Source: Hysterangium stoloniferum (taxonomy: Eukaryota > Basidiomycota > Agaricomycetes > Hysterangiales > Hysterangiaceae). Taken from it: a stretch of DNA of 64,000 nucleotides. The stretch spans positions 186,001 through 250,000 of the forward strand of contig WHVD01000066.1 of NCBI GenBank assembly GCA_015178975.1, written 5' to 3'. The stretch's first letter is position 1, and every line of letters begins with the position of its first letter. Below, one piece after another: positions 21,711-33,926 of this stretch. A program made the translations under genes and the position numbers. The notes below the pieces were generated by a model that had not been told where the DNA came from, did no database searches, and saw nothing but the letters and a program-made list of their open reading frames with translations.

Positions 21711-23851
21711 TGCATTCGCACGAATAGAACACCAGGTTCGTCTTCTCATCTTTGCATGACAAATAAATAACTTTGTGTGAGAAGACTCGTTAAATTTCGG
21801 ACATATACTGGAGAGCGCTGTCCGACTAATCTGTTCATATCCACAAGTATGCATGTAATTATACGGCCTGTCAAAGAGGTTCTTGCAAAGCAATGAGTTA
21901 ACGGAATTCCCATATTCATGGCGATGATACAAACGCACGGAGAGAAAAGGAGCGAGAGTGTCACCCTGAGGATTGGGATATCTCTTTTTATCAAGGAAAC
22001 GATGTAGCGAGTAAGACCCAGAAAAGTCCTAGAGATATCGCGGGAGATAATGTGCGTAACAGAGAGTTTCGGTGGTCCGTGATAAATATTCTCCTCTGAC
22101 CTATGTTTATCATGTAGATGAATTGCGCAAATGACCAGCAAACCAGTCATTCGCAATTTGGTGTTAGTTCTTCTACCTTAGATCCATTAAACAATTACAT
22201 GAGCTGGAGCTCACGGAAGGCCGAAGGCGTGCTGAATATGAACAACTCCATGCAGAACTCGTTAGAGACGCCACTCGAAGCCTCGGGAAACCTAGCGCGA
22301 GAACAGTCCATCTTTAGCGTCCCGTCGGTGATGTCGGTATGGGAACGATGCTTTCAATAACGAGCAGTCGTCCTTTTCCTCCTCACCAGACTACGTTCTT
22401 CATACTGGCGTTTGTTTGAGGGAACAAGAGGCGACAGGGCCGGTACCCCCTACATATCGCCACGAGGACTGTCACCAGTCCTATTGAAAGGCTCTCAAAG
22501 CTTCTCACAGTGTTCTGGCCCTGCTTTACCTCCTGTGCCTCTATTAACTCTAGGAGGTCCTGCTATTTCTCGCCTGTGAATCCGCCTGAATAACAAGCCA
22601 GTGCTATGCAGCCTTTCTCCCATCCTGGCTCCGTGCCTGGCTCTCCACGTCCGCATAGCTATTTCCAGTATCCGCGACCCTCTCCCCTATACAATGAGAA
22701 AGATAGGGAAATATATAGATGCTCTAACGGTACTCTATCTCATGGAAGTCCGAATTTTCATTTCAACTCGCGTCCGATGCACGGAATAGTTATTCAGTCC
22801 GGTGTCTCTTATGAACGCAGTACCTCAAGTTCCAATGCGTCGGCCCAATATACTCTCTCGGCATCCCCCTTTCTTCGTCCCTTGCAAGGTCTTGGACTTG
22901 ATAGTCCCACTGTCAGCCCAAAGATGGGACAAGTCCCCCTTGGCACTATAGTACAATATGACTGTGATGTAGAGGTTGGATTGACGAATATCGATGCGCT
23001 TAAGGTTATGCGCATCAAAGAACCTCTATATGGAAAGCGGAAAGAATCGAACTCAGTATGATTTTGCGCGCTCGCATCTGCGTACTGTAATTCCGCATGT
23101 TAAGCCTGAATCGACACTAATGTCTCAAACACCGCTATCACTCTAATCCTAGCCGCGTGTTTGACAGGCCATCGCCTCCCCCTGGAGGATGACCGCTTCC
23201 TCAGCCATGTCATCACCTTCCTCCTAATTCAACTCTAATTCATTTCCGCATACGCCACACCATACACAGGCAGCCACCACACCATCATCGATTAGCCTAT
23301 TCAGTACGCATGGCATTTTCGATGACGCCTATCAGTTATTTACAATCAAGAGCGCCACTCGGCTATCCACGCGTCTCTGCATACCCAGTAATGTTTCCAC
23401 CATCCTCGAGCACCCATAGTTTTTACACCCCATTGCCACGGGTGGCCATTTAACATTTTAGTCACGTGCCGATTTTGTTTTTTTTTTTTTTTTAATTCAC
23501 GTGCCGATTTTCCCCCATAATGTTACCTTGACTCCACACTCCACAGCCACTACCATGTCATCCAGAGCACCATCTCCGTCGAGCTATATCATGTTGCCGT
23601 CATTTAAGACAGTCTCTGGGGGCGGCAACGTTGCAAAGTCCGTGGCGCTCGCACAAATGGAGGGGCTCGTTGTGGAGATCGGCATTCAAAATAATGGCGA
23701 GATCGTGGATGACGACGTAGATATTACTCCAGTTATTATTTATCCAAGCGAGCGAGTCAAACTTCCTGGATTTTCAGAGATTATCCGTGGGCGGAGCCTT
23801 AAATATTGGCCACCGGTACGAAACAATTGTAGCGACCATCACTATATTTAA
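21711..23851 (+). pseudogene. CreA/Mig1-like C2H2 zinc-finger gene, long type, copy 1 (decayed)
   Basis: The exon end AFARIEHQ (21711-21735) followed by an intron matches the RLEHQ end of finger 1 in CreA/Mig1 proteins and the splice position of the short genes at 47.7, 49.4 and 59.8 kb. The next exon keeps TGER-like linker and finger-2 traces (C-NYTA-C, then NELT) but has lost ligands. Behind it are a helical segment (ELELTEGRRRAEYE, 22183-22317), a Ser/Pro-rich frame of 151 codons (22606-23061) and a terminal part (23553-23851) with VKLPGFSEI, a motif shared with the short genes. Finger 1 is cut by LTR-H. No continuous frame remains, so it is probably a pseudogene. Confidence 0.65.
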
Positions 23852-24244
23852 TGGACCCGGGACAGTTAGGAACGTCGTTGTCCACCTCTCAGCTTTTCCA
23901 TTCCTTGGCATGAGTGTCCCTAACGATGGACTTCGACTTGAGGCCTTGTGACCATAGAGGCTGTATTTCGTACTGAAGTATTTTCCACCCTGAATCTCTT
24001 GACACAATTTCCACTCTTTTTGCACTCATCTTATAAAATTAGACGTCTTGGAGGCACAGATAGACGCACCTTCTGCAGCTCTGTATTTTTCATTTTATTA
24101 TCTATCAATAGACGACTCTAGTTCCCCTGGTACTTCATTTACCCCACCCACTATAAAAAGTTTTTGGGGGAGGCCGTCGATACAGATTTTGTCCGGCGGC
24201 GATCATCGACCGAGTTCCCCAGACGTCCAGGTTATCCAATGCTG

Positions 24245-24715
24245 GCTGATTCCAAGAAATGATCAATATACGTACATGTGTTGCCAAAGTTCGAGTGTTT
24301 TCAAAGTTGTGTACTTTGTCAAAGTTTTGCAATGTGACATACGTGTTTTCATATGTACTTGTTGCTGCCAACATATTGTATGACAATGTGTTTTATGTGA
24401 TTTTGATTATTATGATATCGTAATGATAAACATAAGTTGTTCTTTATTAGACTTCATCTGATTGATAGCTCTAGTGGTGCCTCAACATGATCTCCCATTA
24501 TACGATTTTTATTTAGGTACTACAAACGAGGACTTGGACACGTCCCAGCACAATCTGTAGAGCTGTATGCCAATAGCGATAATCGATAAAATTATCGATG
24601 TTTCAATTCTCGGGTACCTTAACTTCAGTGCCGGCAAAGTCTGTGAACTAGCAACCATTGAAGGACTTAATTTCGAAAAACCTATAATAATACAGATTTC
24701 ATCCCATTAGAGTCT
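24245..24715 (+). promoter_or_regulatory. Upstream module P, copy 1
   Basis: About 450 bp that recurs before or near each zinc-finger gene copy (44270-44680, 47300-47640, 59430-59770, and inverted at 48600, 49500-50470 and 53490-53830). Landmarks are ATCGATAAAATTATCGA (a short inverted repeat), GGTACCTTAACTTCAGTGCC and the TATA-like CCTATAATAATAC. Here no zinc-finger exon follows; transposon debris takes over at about 24720. Confidence 0.6.
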
Positions 24716-24849
24716 CCACGTAAGATGAAAGCTGTGACTCCAGAAACCGAGCCACTCATTGTAGACCCCCCCCTACCACCTCAATCCATACCACCATTCT
24801 CGACCTACATACCTCCTCCATCCACACTCCTGACTCCTGAAGTCACTAC

Positions 24850-25680
24850 TGTTAAGATTTAAGCCTAGGGAGAAGCTCTAAGTCAGTGGGGCTGATGATA
24901 AGAAATGAGTTACTGTAATTGGGGGGCCAATGATAGAGATCATACTAGTCAGGAGGTTCAACTCTATAAATGTAGTGGAGCTTGACTTCCACTTAAGTGT
25001 TGTGCCCTTGCACAAACTGTTAGGGTGCTCCGGTATTTCAAATATATCAGATAGTATGATAGAAACAGAGATCAACACTTAGCTCAGTCAACTGGAGAGT
25101 TAAAGTACTAAGAGTCAAGAAGTAAGGGGTCACGGCTTGCCCAAAACACCTAGAGGGTATTTATGAGGAGAGGGAAAAGGCCAAGGATTAGAAGGGGGTA
25201 ATCTAAGTCAATTTTTGAACTGAAGAAACTGTAGCATACATGAAAGAACTTTATACTACAGGGAGACAGACAATTGGAGGGCCAATTAGAGAAGTGAGAG
25301 TGATGACAGGCCAAAAAGAGTAGGGAAATGAACAGGAATCTAAACAAGACTGAATACAATGTAATAAAGTATTGTGAAAAAGTGTGAGGTGGCAAATATG
25401 TGGAATGGTGATGGGGGAGCAAATGGAATGGTGATGGGGGAGCAAATGGAATGGTAATGGGGGAGCAAATGGAATGGTAATGGGGGAGCAAATGGAATGG
25501 TAATGGGGGAGCAAATGGAATCAAGATGGGACAGAAAGCTAATGGGCTGAACTATAATGACAAGTGTTGGGAGTGCTGCAGGTGGTGATACTGTGGGCAG
25601 GGGTACCAATAATGAGAACAATGGAGGGTTTTTGAGTCCAAAACAGATTGTGGGGGTCTGAAATGATGGGGATCCTAACA
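24850..25680 (-). mobile_element. Solo LTR-B
   Basis: TGTTAAGATTTAAGC to GGGATCCTAACA with perfect actac duplication (24845-24849 and 25681-25685). 831 bp, with a 23-bp tandem array inside. Confidence 0.93.
25400..25521. repeat. 23-bp tandem repeat in LTR-B
   Basis: Five near-identical units with core GGTAATGGGGGAGCAAAT. The period is not a multiple of three, so long proline/histidine-rich frames appear on the minus strand without being genes. Confidence 0.92.
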
Positions 25681-26328
25681 ACTACACCAACCAGTTGGAT
25701 GCACATATCTATCAACTACCCTTCCATGCAATTCACAGTGGGGAGAGTATTAATGCAGTTGGGGCAGGTAATACAACAACTGTTGCTCAAGGGAAGTGTA
25801 CAGGGCTACAGTGGGCCACTCATACTAGCAGCTTACATGGAGGACCTGTACAGTACTTGCATGTCAATAATGCGATAGAAAGGGAAAGGTTGGCCAAGGA
25901 TATCGAAAGAATTGAACTCTCAAAGTTTTGATATCTTTTGGTGGACCAATCTTGCACTCCCCCAGGACATACAGATATACTCCAGACTGGGGACCTTGTG
26001 GATCTACTTGAGAAACTTACAACAGACTCAGACATGCCTGCACCCCACTTTACTGGCACTGCCACAAGGTCACAGCAACCACCCATGGAGAATCAGTGGC
26101 CATTGGCCTCCTCATCCCACACAACTATGCTGCCTTCATCTTGACTTCCTCTTACTGCTTTGATTACAGTAACCCCTGCTGAATAAATCAAGCCTATCAT
26201 TTGAATGGGACAGAAAGCTTACAGACATTGGGTCTCCACCATATGCAGGATTGAGGAATCATTGTATGGCCATCACAGTGCAGACCTGGAGGACATCATA
26301 TCGTCATTTCAGAGCAAACATACAAAAC

Positions 26329-27728
26329 TGTGAGGGATACCCCTCTCTGTGCAATGTAACCATTTTATCATATTATTTTTCCTATATTTTTTCTTTATTT
26401 TTCTACTATTTTTTGACTAAGTAAAATCTTCATTTACATGCATTTATATTAGTTCAAAGATCCATGTATGCCTGTGGATACATAGACTCTTGTGGGTGCA
26501 CACTTACTTTCATCTTATGTACACTAGTGGGCATAACAGAGAACTCAGACACTTTTTACCCCATAACCACAACTTGCCCAAGACACCCCTTTGAAGTGTC
26601 CTGCAAGCGATGATTGGGGTCATATCAGCCATTTCAAATGGCTACAAGCTAGAATCTCATTTATCACTATTAGCTTTATACTTACTGTTGAAGCTCAGAT
26701 CTCACTATTTGAGCCTGCTCATCACTACCAACACCTCATCACACTTTTCTACTCTTTCTTGCAAGCTAATTTTACCTTCTTACTCAGCCTTAATTGTACT
26801 GTAAGTGTTAAGATCTAAGCTGGGAAGGGGAGAGTGCTCTAAGACAGAGGGCTGATGAAAGAAACGAGTTAATCAGGAGGCTGATGATAGAGATCCTACT
26901 AGTTGAGAGGTCTGACTCTATAACTGTAATGGAGCTCGGCTTCAACTTACATATGTATTGTGCCCTTGCATGAACTGTCAGGGTGCTCTGGTATTTCAAA
27001 CAGAGTGGATAGTACAATATAAGTATAAATCAACACTTAGCTCAGTTGACTGGAGGGCCAAATCACTGAGAGTCAAAGGTTAAGGGGCTGTGGCTTGCCA
27101 AAGACCACTTCTAAGGGTATAACAGTGAGAGGAGAAGACCGAGAACTAAGAGAGGGTAATCTAAATTGATATTTAAACTGAGGAACTGTAGCATACATGA
27201 AAAGAACTTTATACTACATCAAGACGGATGATCAGAAGGCTGATCAGAGAACTGAAGTGTAAAACAGATCATAGAGAAGTGATGACAAGGTGGGAAGCAA
27301 TGGAAACTAGTGTATAGTACTAAGGAACAGTATTAAAAGGGTGTGAGGTGGCAAGTAAGGTATATATGTAGGGACAGGGGCAGAAGAGTGGATGGGACAG
27401 AGGCAGAATGGGGTGCTGGGGAACTAGGGTAAATGTACACAAGTGTTGGGGGCACTGTGAGGGGTAATGGTGTGGGCAGGGGTTCTGACAATGAGACAAT
27501 GAAGGTTTCTTGGTGACAAACAAGCTGCAAGGGTCTGAAATAATGAGATACTAACAGCAAGTCAATTCCTATTTTCTACTTTAATCACCTCTAGCCACAT
27601 TACAGTTGGTTATGGCAACTAGTCCCCCTTCTACCTGTATTGTACTTTGATAGTCAATACAGTATTATTGTACTAGAGGGTCAATTTCCTTGTATATCAA
27701 GCAGTCAGAATTTCTACAACTCTTCACA
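26329..27728 (+). mobile_element. LTR-C carrying a nested LTR-B
   Basis: TGTGAGGGATACC to CAACTCTTCACA, interrupted by the LTR-B at 26806-27556. The outer flanks (aaaac/gccag) do not match, consistent with a 3' LTR of an element lying to the left rather than a solo LTR. Confidence 0.75.
26806..27556 (-). mobile_element. Solo LTR-B nested in LTR-C
   Basis: TGTTAAGATCTAAGC to GATACTAACA. The flanks gtaag (26801-26805) and gcaag (27557-27561) differ by one transition. 751 bp. Confidence 0.88.
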
Positions 27729-29260
27729 GCCAGTGCATTGACAAATTCCCAATTGCCTGGATTGTTGTGATGTTGCATCTCTAGTGATATCTTCCATTTA
27801 GGGAATCCTGGTGGCATTTCATGTCTTTGACACTGACAGATGGTTGTGGCCATTATGTTGTGCAAGATTGTTAAAATTCTGGTAGGTTTTCCTTGAATTT
27901 CTCAAGCAGATCACTTCATGCTTGCTGGATGTCACTCAAGATCAGGAGTTGTTGTAAAGTGGTCATGTCATTTTGTATGACATGCTGGATGCCCATAGGT
28001 TTATTCCCTCCCTCAGCCAGCATGTCACTCAAAACAGTAATGGTTGATTTATTAAATTTAATACTCCACCTGATAGTCAGCTGCCATTCTGTCTCTTCAA
28101 TGCCTGCTGATGGATCATCAAGCTCACACACCACTGCTTCCATAGTGGCCTCAGGTGGTGTTGAAATCACTGGTACATAGCATCTCATCAAGTTCATTTT
28201 GAGCACTTCATTGATGTGTGGCAATGCTGTGATGGCTTCAGTATTTCTCAGTGACAGTGGTTCTTTCAGCATTGGTACTTGGGAGAATGCCAGTCCATTT
28301 TTCCTGCCTCAGTTGGTCTATGTCTGCCCATGATATCACAGACATATTGTTAAGTGCCATGTTGGGAACTTATTCTGGAACTATTGGGAAATAACCAGGA
28401 ACTTGGAAAATTATAGATAGGGTCAGGATGTTGGCTTCAGCTTATGTGCTGCACCCCTACACAAATGCTTGGAAAGTCCTTAATTTCAGAGGAGGGATTT
28501 ACACAGAAGATTACAGATATTCAGAGTTCTAAAGAGTTCTGAATATTGAGCATACAGAAAGAAGGAAGGAATAAGAAACTAAGTCAATATCAGATCTAAG
28601 GTAGAGTACAAATGCATGGAAACTAATATAGATTCTTCCATTATTGTACTACATACTAGGATCACAATAAGATGGATTAGGATGAATATTCCAAAACAGG
28701 AATACAACAAACAAATGAATGAATACTTGTCAATGGACAAGTTACCAAATGCAGAACAAGGATGAGGTTCAGAAGTACAGAAACTAGGAATGTTCTGTGG
28801 ATGGAAGTTGGGTCAGAAGATATGGATAATTATGGAAGATTGAAGTATTTGGGAATGGGTCATAACACATATACAGATGGAATGCACATCTGATTGATCC
28901 TCACTGACATGTCCAACTCTGGGGTAGGCATGGTGTCCTCCAGATCCTCTAGAGGTTTTATCCTTGAATGTGGGATCTTGCCCCACAGTCCATGTTGTAT
29001 GGGTGTGTCAGTTGGCACATTGTGTACAATGCATTGGGTGTTCATAGAGTCCTTCCCTCCCTCAACCAGTGCATTGTTCAAAATGTTGACAACCAATTCA
29101 TTGAACTTCATGTTTGTTCCACTGTGGTGTGTTGTTTTCCAGGTGAATACATATAATAAGAAAGAACAATAGGTAATTTTTAACAAAAGAGATGTGGAAC
29201 AAAGGAAGTGTGGAACAAAGGGGACAATAAAATACATGCCACATTTCAGTATCTTACTGT
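27729..29260 (-). mobile_element. Family-D element remnant: gag-like frames around an LTR
   Basis: LTR-D lies at 28360-28867 (TGTTGGGAACTT to GGTCATAACA). On the minus strand the internal region starts immediately behind it with ATGGCACTTAACA (MALNNMSVISWADIDQL), and a gag-like frame continues to about 27890. The frame on the other side of the LTR (28868-29237, minus) is a diverged relative of the same protein: MKFNELVVNILNNALVEGG versus IKFNKSTITVLSDMLAEGG. So at least two element copies are stacked. The protein family was not recognised; gag is inferred from position. Broken. Confidence 0.55.
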
Positions 29261-29398
29261 ATAGTATGTGTGCATGTGGTCCCTTTGTGATTTTGACCCT
29301 GCATGTTTTATTCTTCCAAATATAGCAAGGGGGAGTTTTACATTGTTATCCAACACTCCTCCTCACCATAAAAGGCTCCTCCTTGCATGAAAGTCTGG

Positions 29399-30935
29399 TT
29401 ATTTTAGACCTAACAAATCCCTAAGTTTAGCACATTTTGATGGTTCCAAAGCCTTAATAAATATATTGGTGAGGTTGTTTGTAGTATTGATATAACTAAG
29501 AGAAAAATCACCAGCATGGACACATTCATAAAGAAAATAGTATTTAATATTGATATGCTTGACCCAGGAATGCAAGAGAGGATCCTCAGATAAATTAATA
29601 GCTGCATTATTGTTGCAAAACAGAGTGGTGGTCACCATAGGTGGAAAATTGATGCCTGTAAGTAACATGTGGAGCCAAGTGCCTTCCTTGACAGCTTCAA
29701 AAGCAGCAATGTACTCAGCCTTGCATGATGAGGCACCAACAGTCATTTAGGACTCCACTCCTGCCCCATTCCCATTATGGTCTAACAACCTGTCACATTT
29801 CAGACTCCACCACTCCATTCCATTCCTAACACCAAGTTTGGCATTTACTTATCTCATTTCATGTTTACTAGTTTAGATTTCATTATTACTGGATTTGGTA
29901 TGACATACTTTCTGCAGTCTATATAGTCTGGCAGATGTTGTACATACAATCCAGTCAGAAAATCAGCTTAGATTCTCCCCAGTAATCTCAGTACATTTTC
30001 CACTCTAATCTCCTCTTTGAAACACACTGCTATTTACCTCGTCAGGGCCCACAGGCTCCAACCTATCTATCACACAACCTCTGACCCATCTCTGCCTGAC
30101 CCCTTGACTTCCGCAGGATTCCCACAGTCAACCCTCCAACCTCACAACCCACCAACTACCCCTAGACTCCCCAGGATTCCCGTCCACCCATCTGAAATTG
30201 GATGACATGATCTCACAAGGGTGCAGCCTATAAGCTGAAGCTAAGTCCTACTGGCTTTCCTGTGGGTTTCTCTGGAAACCCTCTGATAAGCTCCATGCAT
30301 GACTCTTAACAATTCTCCAAAAAAGACCAGAACTGAGTGGAGGTGAATAGGTTAGATTTAGTAGATGCAGATATATCACAAATGATAATGGATTGGATGT
30401 GATTAAAATCAGCACCAAGAGAGCCCAAGAGAGCAATGCATTTTAAAAGATCTTGAGAGAGATCCCCCATTTCATATGCACAATCAATTAGAGAACAGAT
30501 TTTCTCAACAGTAACAGGAAGAGAGGTGCCATGGGAACAGTGAATGGTGAGTGCTTCTTGTAACAGTTGCACCTGATGAATTGGGCCTGCACTCTGATGG
30601 CACTGTATAAGAACTTTCCAACACTTTAGGGCACCCATTTGCCAATTGACATATTCCTGCTTGGAAGTTTCAACAGTCAAAATAATGAGTGCAGCAGTGA
30701 GAGAATTATTGGATTGCCAATTGGCATGAGTACATGGTTCAGTAGCATCAGGCTCAGGGATCTTCCCTTCAACATTGCCCAAGAGGCCAGTTATCATGAG
30801 GAAGAGATTGGTGGCTTTAAACCAAGAACAATAGTTCAACTTGAATTTGTTGAGCTTTGGTCCAGTATAAGTGATGTTGGAATGTATGAGGGTAATAGAA
30901 GGCACAACAGCATCTGTTGAGTTTGAAGTAGCCAT
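29399..30935 (-). mobile_element. Ty1/copia remnant split by an LTR-A fragment
   Basis: 30306-30935 (minus) is a copia gag opening (KLNKFKLNYCSWFKATN, 209 codons). 29399-29747 is the copia RNase H end (SSCKAEYIAAFEAVKEGTW to NIFIKAL). The intervening pol is missing. A plus-oriented LTR-A fragment (29748-30309, ends GACTCTTAACA) lies between them. Left of the RNase H, 29139-29365 repeats at 40890-41080 and includes a purine tract AAGGGGGAG, from a plus-oriented copia element. Confidence 0.75.
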
Positions 30936-31734
30936 GTAAAAATAATCGCAATGGCAAGTAGGGGGAAAGGATAAAGGAATAGGTTGCTATCCTAGAACAA
31001 TAGGCCCATAACCTGTTAGAAAGCAAGACCTAATAATAATCTCAGTCTCATATATGTTATAATGGACTGTGTTAAGTACCTAATAATAATCTACAGTGCA
31101 TTTAAGTTCACTAAGAAATGAGATAAAGAAAATAAAAGATGGCTCACCCAGTCTCATATACTGTATGTTATAATGGACTGAGGTATAATGTTAGGACCAG
31201 AAAACCTGCCAGGCTCCAGACCCCATCCTACATGCACCTGACTCCCTACACCAGGTAACAGTTAACTGGAAAACCCACCAGCATCTGGATCCCATCCTAC
31301 ATACACCCGACTCCCTATACCAGGTAACAGTTAACCAGAAAACTTGCCGGCATCTGGACCCCACCTTATATGCACTCAACACCCTCTATATGTTACCCAA
31401 GTACAGTCAACCAGAGTACCTGCCAGGACCTGTGCACATCATACCTGTCTATATCTGACTCTGTCTCATGCACTAGTCACCAGACTCTGTTGAAACAGCT
31501 GAATAACACTTTGCAGAATACCCCTATGAGTGTGATTGGAAAGTAAACACTAAGGAGACTTTCCCACACCCACAGTGGACTATACTACTAGGTGCTTATC
31601 TAAGCACCTATATAGTAGTTACTGACCTAAGGTAACTCACTCAATACTGCACCTACAGTGCTGGAAAAAAATACTACAAATATCAGAAAAATATGGAGAT
31701 CATAATAAACTATGTTAGAGCTGTAGTATCATAC
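30936..31734. mobile_element. LTR-E fragment with about 66-bp tandem units, and a Tc1-like end
   Basis: 31192-31490 starts TGTTAGGACCAGAAAACC and contains three to four tandem units with core CAGTTAACTGGAAAACC, similar to the U3 of the LTR at 50562-51615. 31592-31630 is a hairpin with AGGTGCTTA/TAAGCACCT arms. At 31656 TACAGTGCTGGAAAAAAA resembles a Tc1/mariner end, cut by the chromovirus at 31735. 30936-31191 shows nothing recognisable. Confidence 0.5.
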
Positions 31735-33926
31735 TGTTAGGATACACACACAGGCCGGGTTTCCGGAGAAACCCGCGGGATATCCAGTAGGACTTGGCTT
31801 CAGCTTATAGGCTGCGCCCTCACTAGATCGTGTTGTCCAATTTCGAACAGGTGGACGGGGATCCCGGGGAGTCTGGGCGGGGTTCGTGGGTCATAGGTCG
31901 TAGGTCGTAGGTCGGAGGTTGTGGGTTGGAGGTTGTGGGTTGGAGGTTGTGGGTTGGAGGTTGTGGGTTGGAGGTTGTGGGTTGGAGGTTGTGGGTTGGA
32001 GGTTGTGGGTTGGAGGTTGTGGGTCGTGAGTCGAGTTGGTTGAGAGAGGTAGATGCGCCAGAGCCTGTGGGCTCCGACTAGTGTGAGCGATGTGAATCAA
32101 GCAAGGGTTTAGAGTGGAAAATGTTATTAGATTACTGGGGGGAATCTAAGCTAATTTTCTGACTGGATTGTATGTACAACATCTGCCAGTTTATATAGAC
32201 CGTGGAATGCATGACATACCAAATCCAGTAATGATGAAACGAAACTAACAAAACATAAAATGGGAATAGTAAACACCAAGTTTGGTGTTAGGAACGGTGT
32301 AGAGAGTTCAATCGGAAAGAGACTAATATGGCTATAGTTTCAAGTCACGTCACAGCACAAATTCTTATATATACTTTGGCGCTCAAGACGACTTCTACAC
32401 AGCCAAATCAATTTCATCAAACAGATGACTATTACTCCATCATGTTCAACACTGCATCATCCTCCAAAGTAACCCTCAGTTCCTACTCAAAACCAACTCT
32501 ACACTCCCAAATAGAACTCCAGCCAATAACATCTCGCTTCTCCTCATCCTCAGACATCATTTCCAAGCCCCTACCAGCCCACTCATGCTCCTCCAAGAAA
32601 TACCATTGTTTCCTCCGTCGACAAGGTATTCGACTCCCATATGCTCCAGATGATCCTGTCTTCATTCGTATAGAACACTATGATGGCTCCTCCAAAATCC
32701 TCCACTATCGATTTGATCGAGTGTTCTAGCAGGACTGTTCCCCACCGTCATCGGGAATCTGTTACATGGCAACATTCACTCCAATAGGAGATCACAGAGG
32801 ACCCAAGTTATTCAGGACCCCAGTTCCAGAGGGAAGTCAAGTAGAGCCTCGTCGAGGTCGTCATCGTTTTGTGTTCCTTGCGTGGTTGTGGAGCCTACTC
32901 ACCACCTGGTTCTAAAATGGTGATTGATTGTATCCCCTCCTTATACTGCAAAACTAGGAACACAATACATCCAATCTCAGTTCATCGATTGGTGATATTG
33001 TCAAGATTTCGAAATCAAGCATAGCATTTGAGGGTGATGCATTATCGTGGGATTCTTGAGTGTTTCTGACTCATATCATCAATGTTTCATCAGCCATCAC
33101 AGCTTTACTAACCCTCCTATTGTGATGACTCAGAGATGACTCACACCATATCGCATCATTATTGTGTCGTTGTTTGTAGATGTTTGATTTGACCTGTGCT
33201 CTCTCATGTATATAAGGGCCTTTCTTTTACCCACTATTGAACAAGCAATTTCGTTGTATCTCATTTCGAAGCTCATTCTTAAGGACAATCTCTTAAGTCT
33301 TACTCTCAGTCTCACTCCTACGACCAGTAAGGGATACTGTAGTGTCTCTTATTGTTGAAGTTCTACATTCTACGACATTGGGCTTACATCAGCCTTTTGT
33401 ATTCATCTTTGTTTACATCATCCAAGGTCCGATCTCTAGCCTCTCACCCCGAGTGTGTTTGGTTATAGACTGGTTTCAAGAATGACTGTGTCAGTGACCA
33501 TCATAAAGACTTGACCGTTGCACGCAGGTTATTAGGTCTTTTCCTAGTAACAAACTTACAACAGGACAGAACGGAGCAGAGTCTGAATCATGACAAAGCA
33601 TAACCCATAATGGGAGATGGAGTGGGAGTGGAGTCCTAAATCGTGACAGGTCATTTGACTAAAACGGGAATGGGGCTCGATTAGAGCAGTGATGGGATTC
33701 TAAGCGGGATCCGGTGACTGATGCATGGGATGAAGACAGACATAGACAGAGACAGAGTCTGGGGGAAGTCCGGTGACTGATATGTGTCGTAATGAGGTTG
33801 AACGTAACGAGTCTTGACGTAATGGAGTCCGGGCAGGAAATCCTATAAACAGACAATTGGTGCTTGTAGTGCATGGGGGCGTACGGGTTAGTGCCCGGAG
33901 TCCAGTGGGATTGTCCGGTCATAACA
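31735..33926 (-). repeat. 3' LTR of the chromovirus, with insertion
   Basis: TGTTAGGATACAC to GGTCATAACA, about 930 bp plus the insertion at 32298-33560. A 14-bp tandem (GAGGTTGTGGGTTG, about eight units, 31916-32028) is expanded compared with the 5' LTR. Confidence 0.93.
32298..33560. mobile_element. 1.26-kb LTR-like insertion (family J) in the 3' LTR
   Basis: Absent from the 5' LTR. It starts TGTAGAGAGTTC and ends AACTTACA; flanks aacgg/acagg resemble a decayed 5-bp duplication. At about 33206 a TGTATATAAGGGCC box is followed by a pyrimidine-rich leader, as in an LTR promoter. The left half has a 133-codon frame (32328-32729, plus) of unknown nature, rich in Ser, with the end YDGSSKILHYRFDRVF. 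Most simply a solo LTR of another family; another small element is possible. Confidence 0.6.

Larger units (their letters stand above)
24720..26328 (+). mobile_element. Unassigned element internal region around LTR-B
   Basis: 24720-24849 and 25686-26328 read on across the LTR-B insertion as low-complexity, proline-rich to mixed frames (for example DIERIELSKF near 25900). It ends where LTR-C begins (26329), so it may be the internal part of a plus-oriented family-C element. No domain recognised. Confidence 0.4.

Noticed and set aside
25150-25681. Pro/His-rich minus-strand frames
   Set aside because: Product of the 23-bp tandem repeat and surrounding LTR-B; not conserved in other LTR-B copies.
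29399-31026. One copia element from 29.4 to 30.9 kb with complete pol
   Set aside because: Only gag and the RNase H end are present and an LTR-A fragment lies between them; origin from one element is possible but not shown.
31891-32100. QPTTSNPQP-type repeat protein
   Set aside because: Translation of the 14-bp LTR-A tandem; absent from the partner LTR.
32328-32729. Host gene of 133 codons
   Set aside because: It lies inside an insertion within an LTR and has no recognisable domain or intron.
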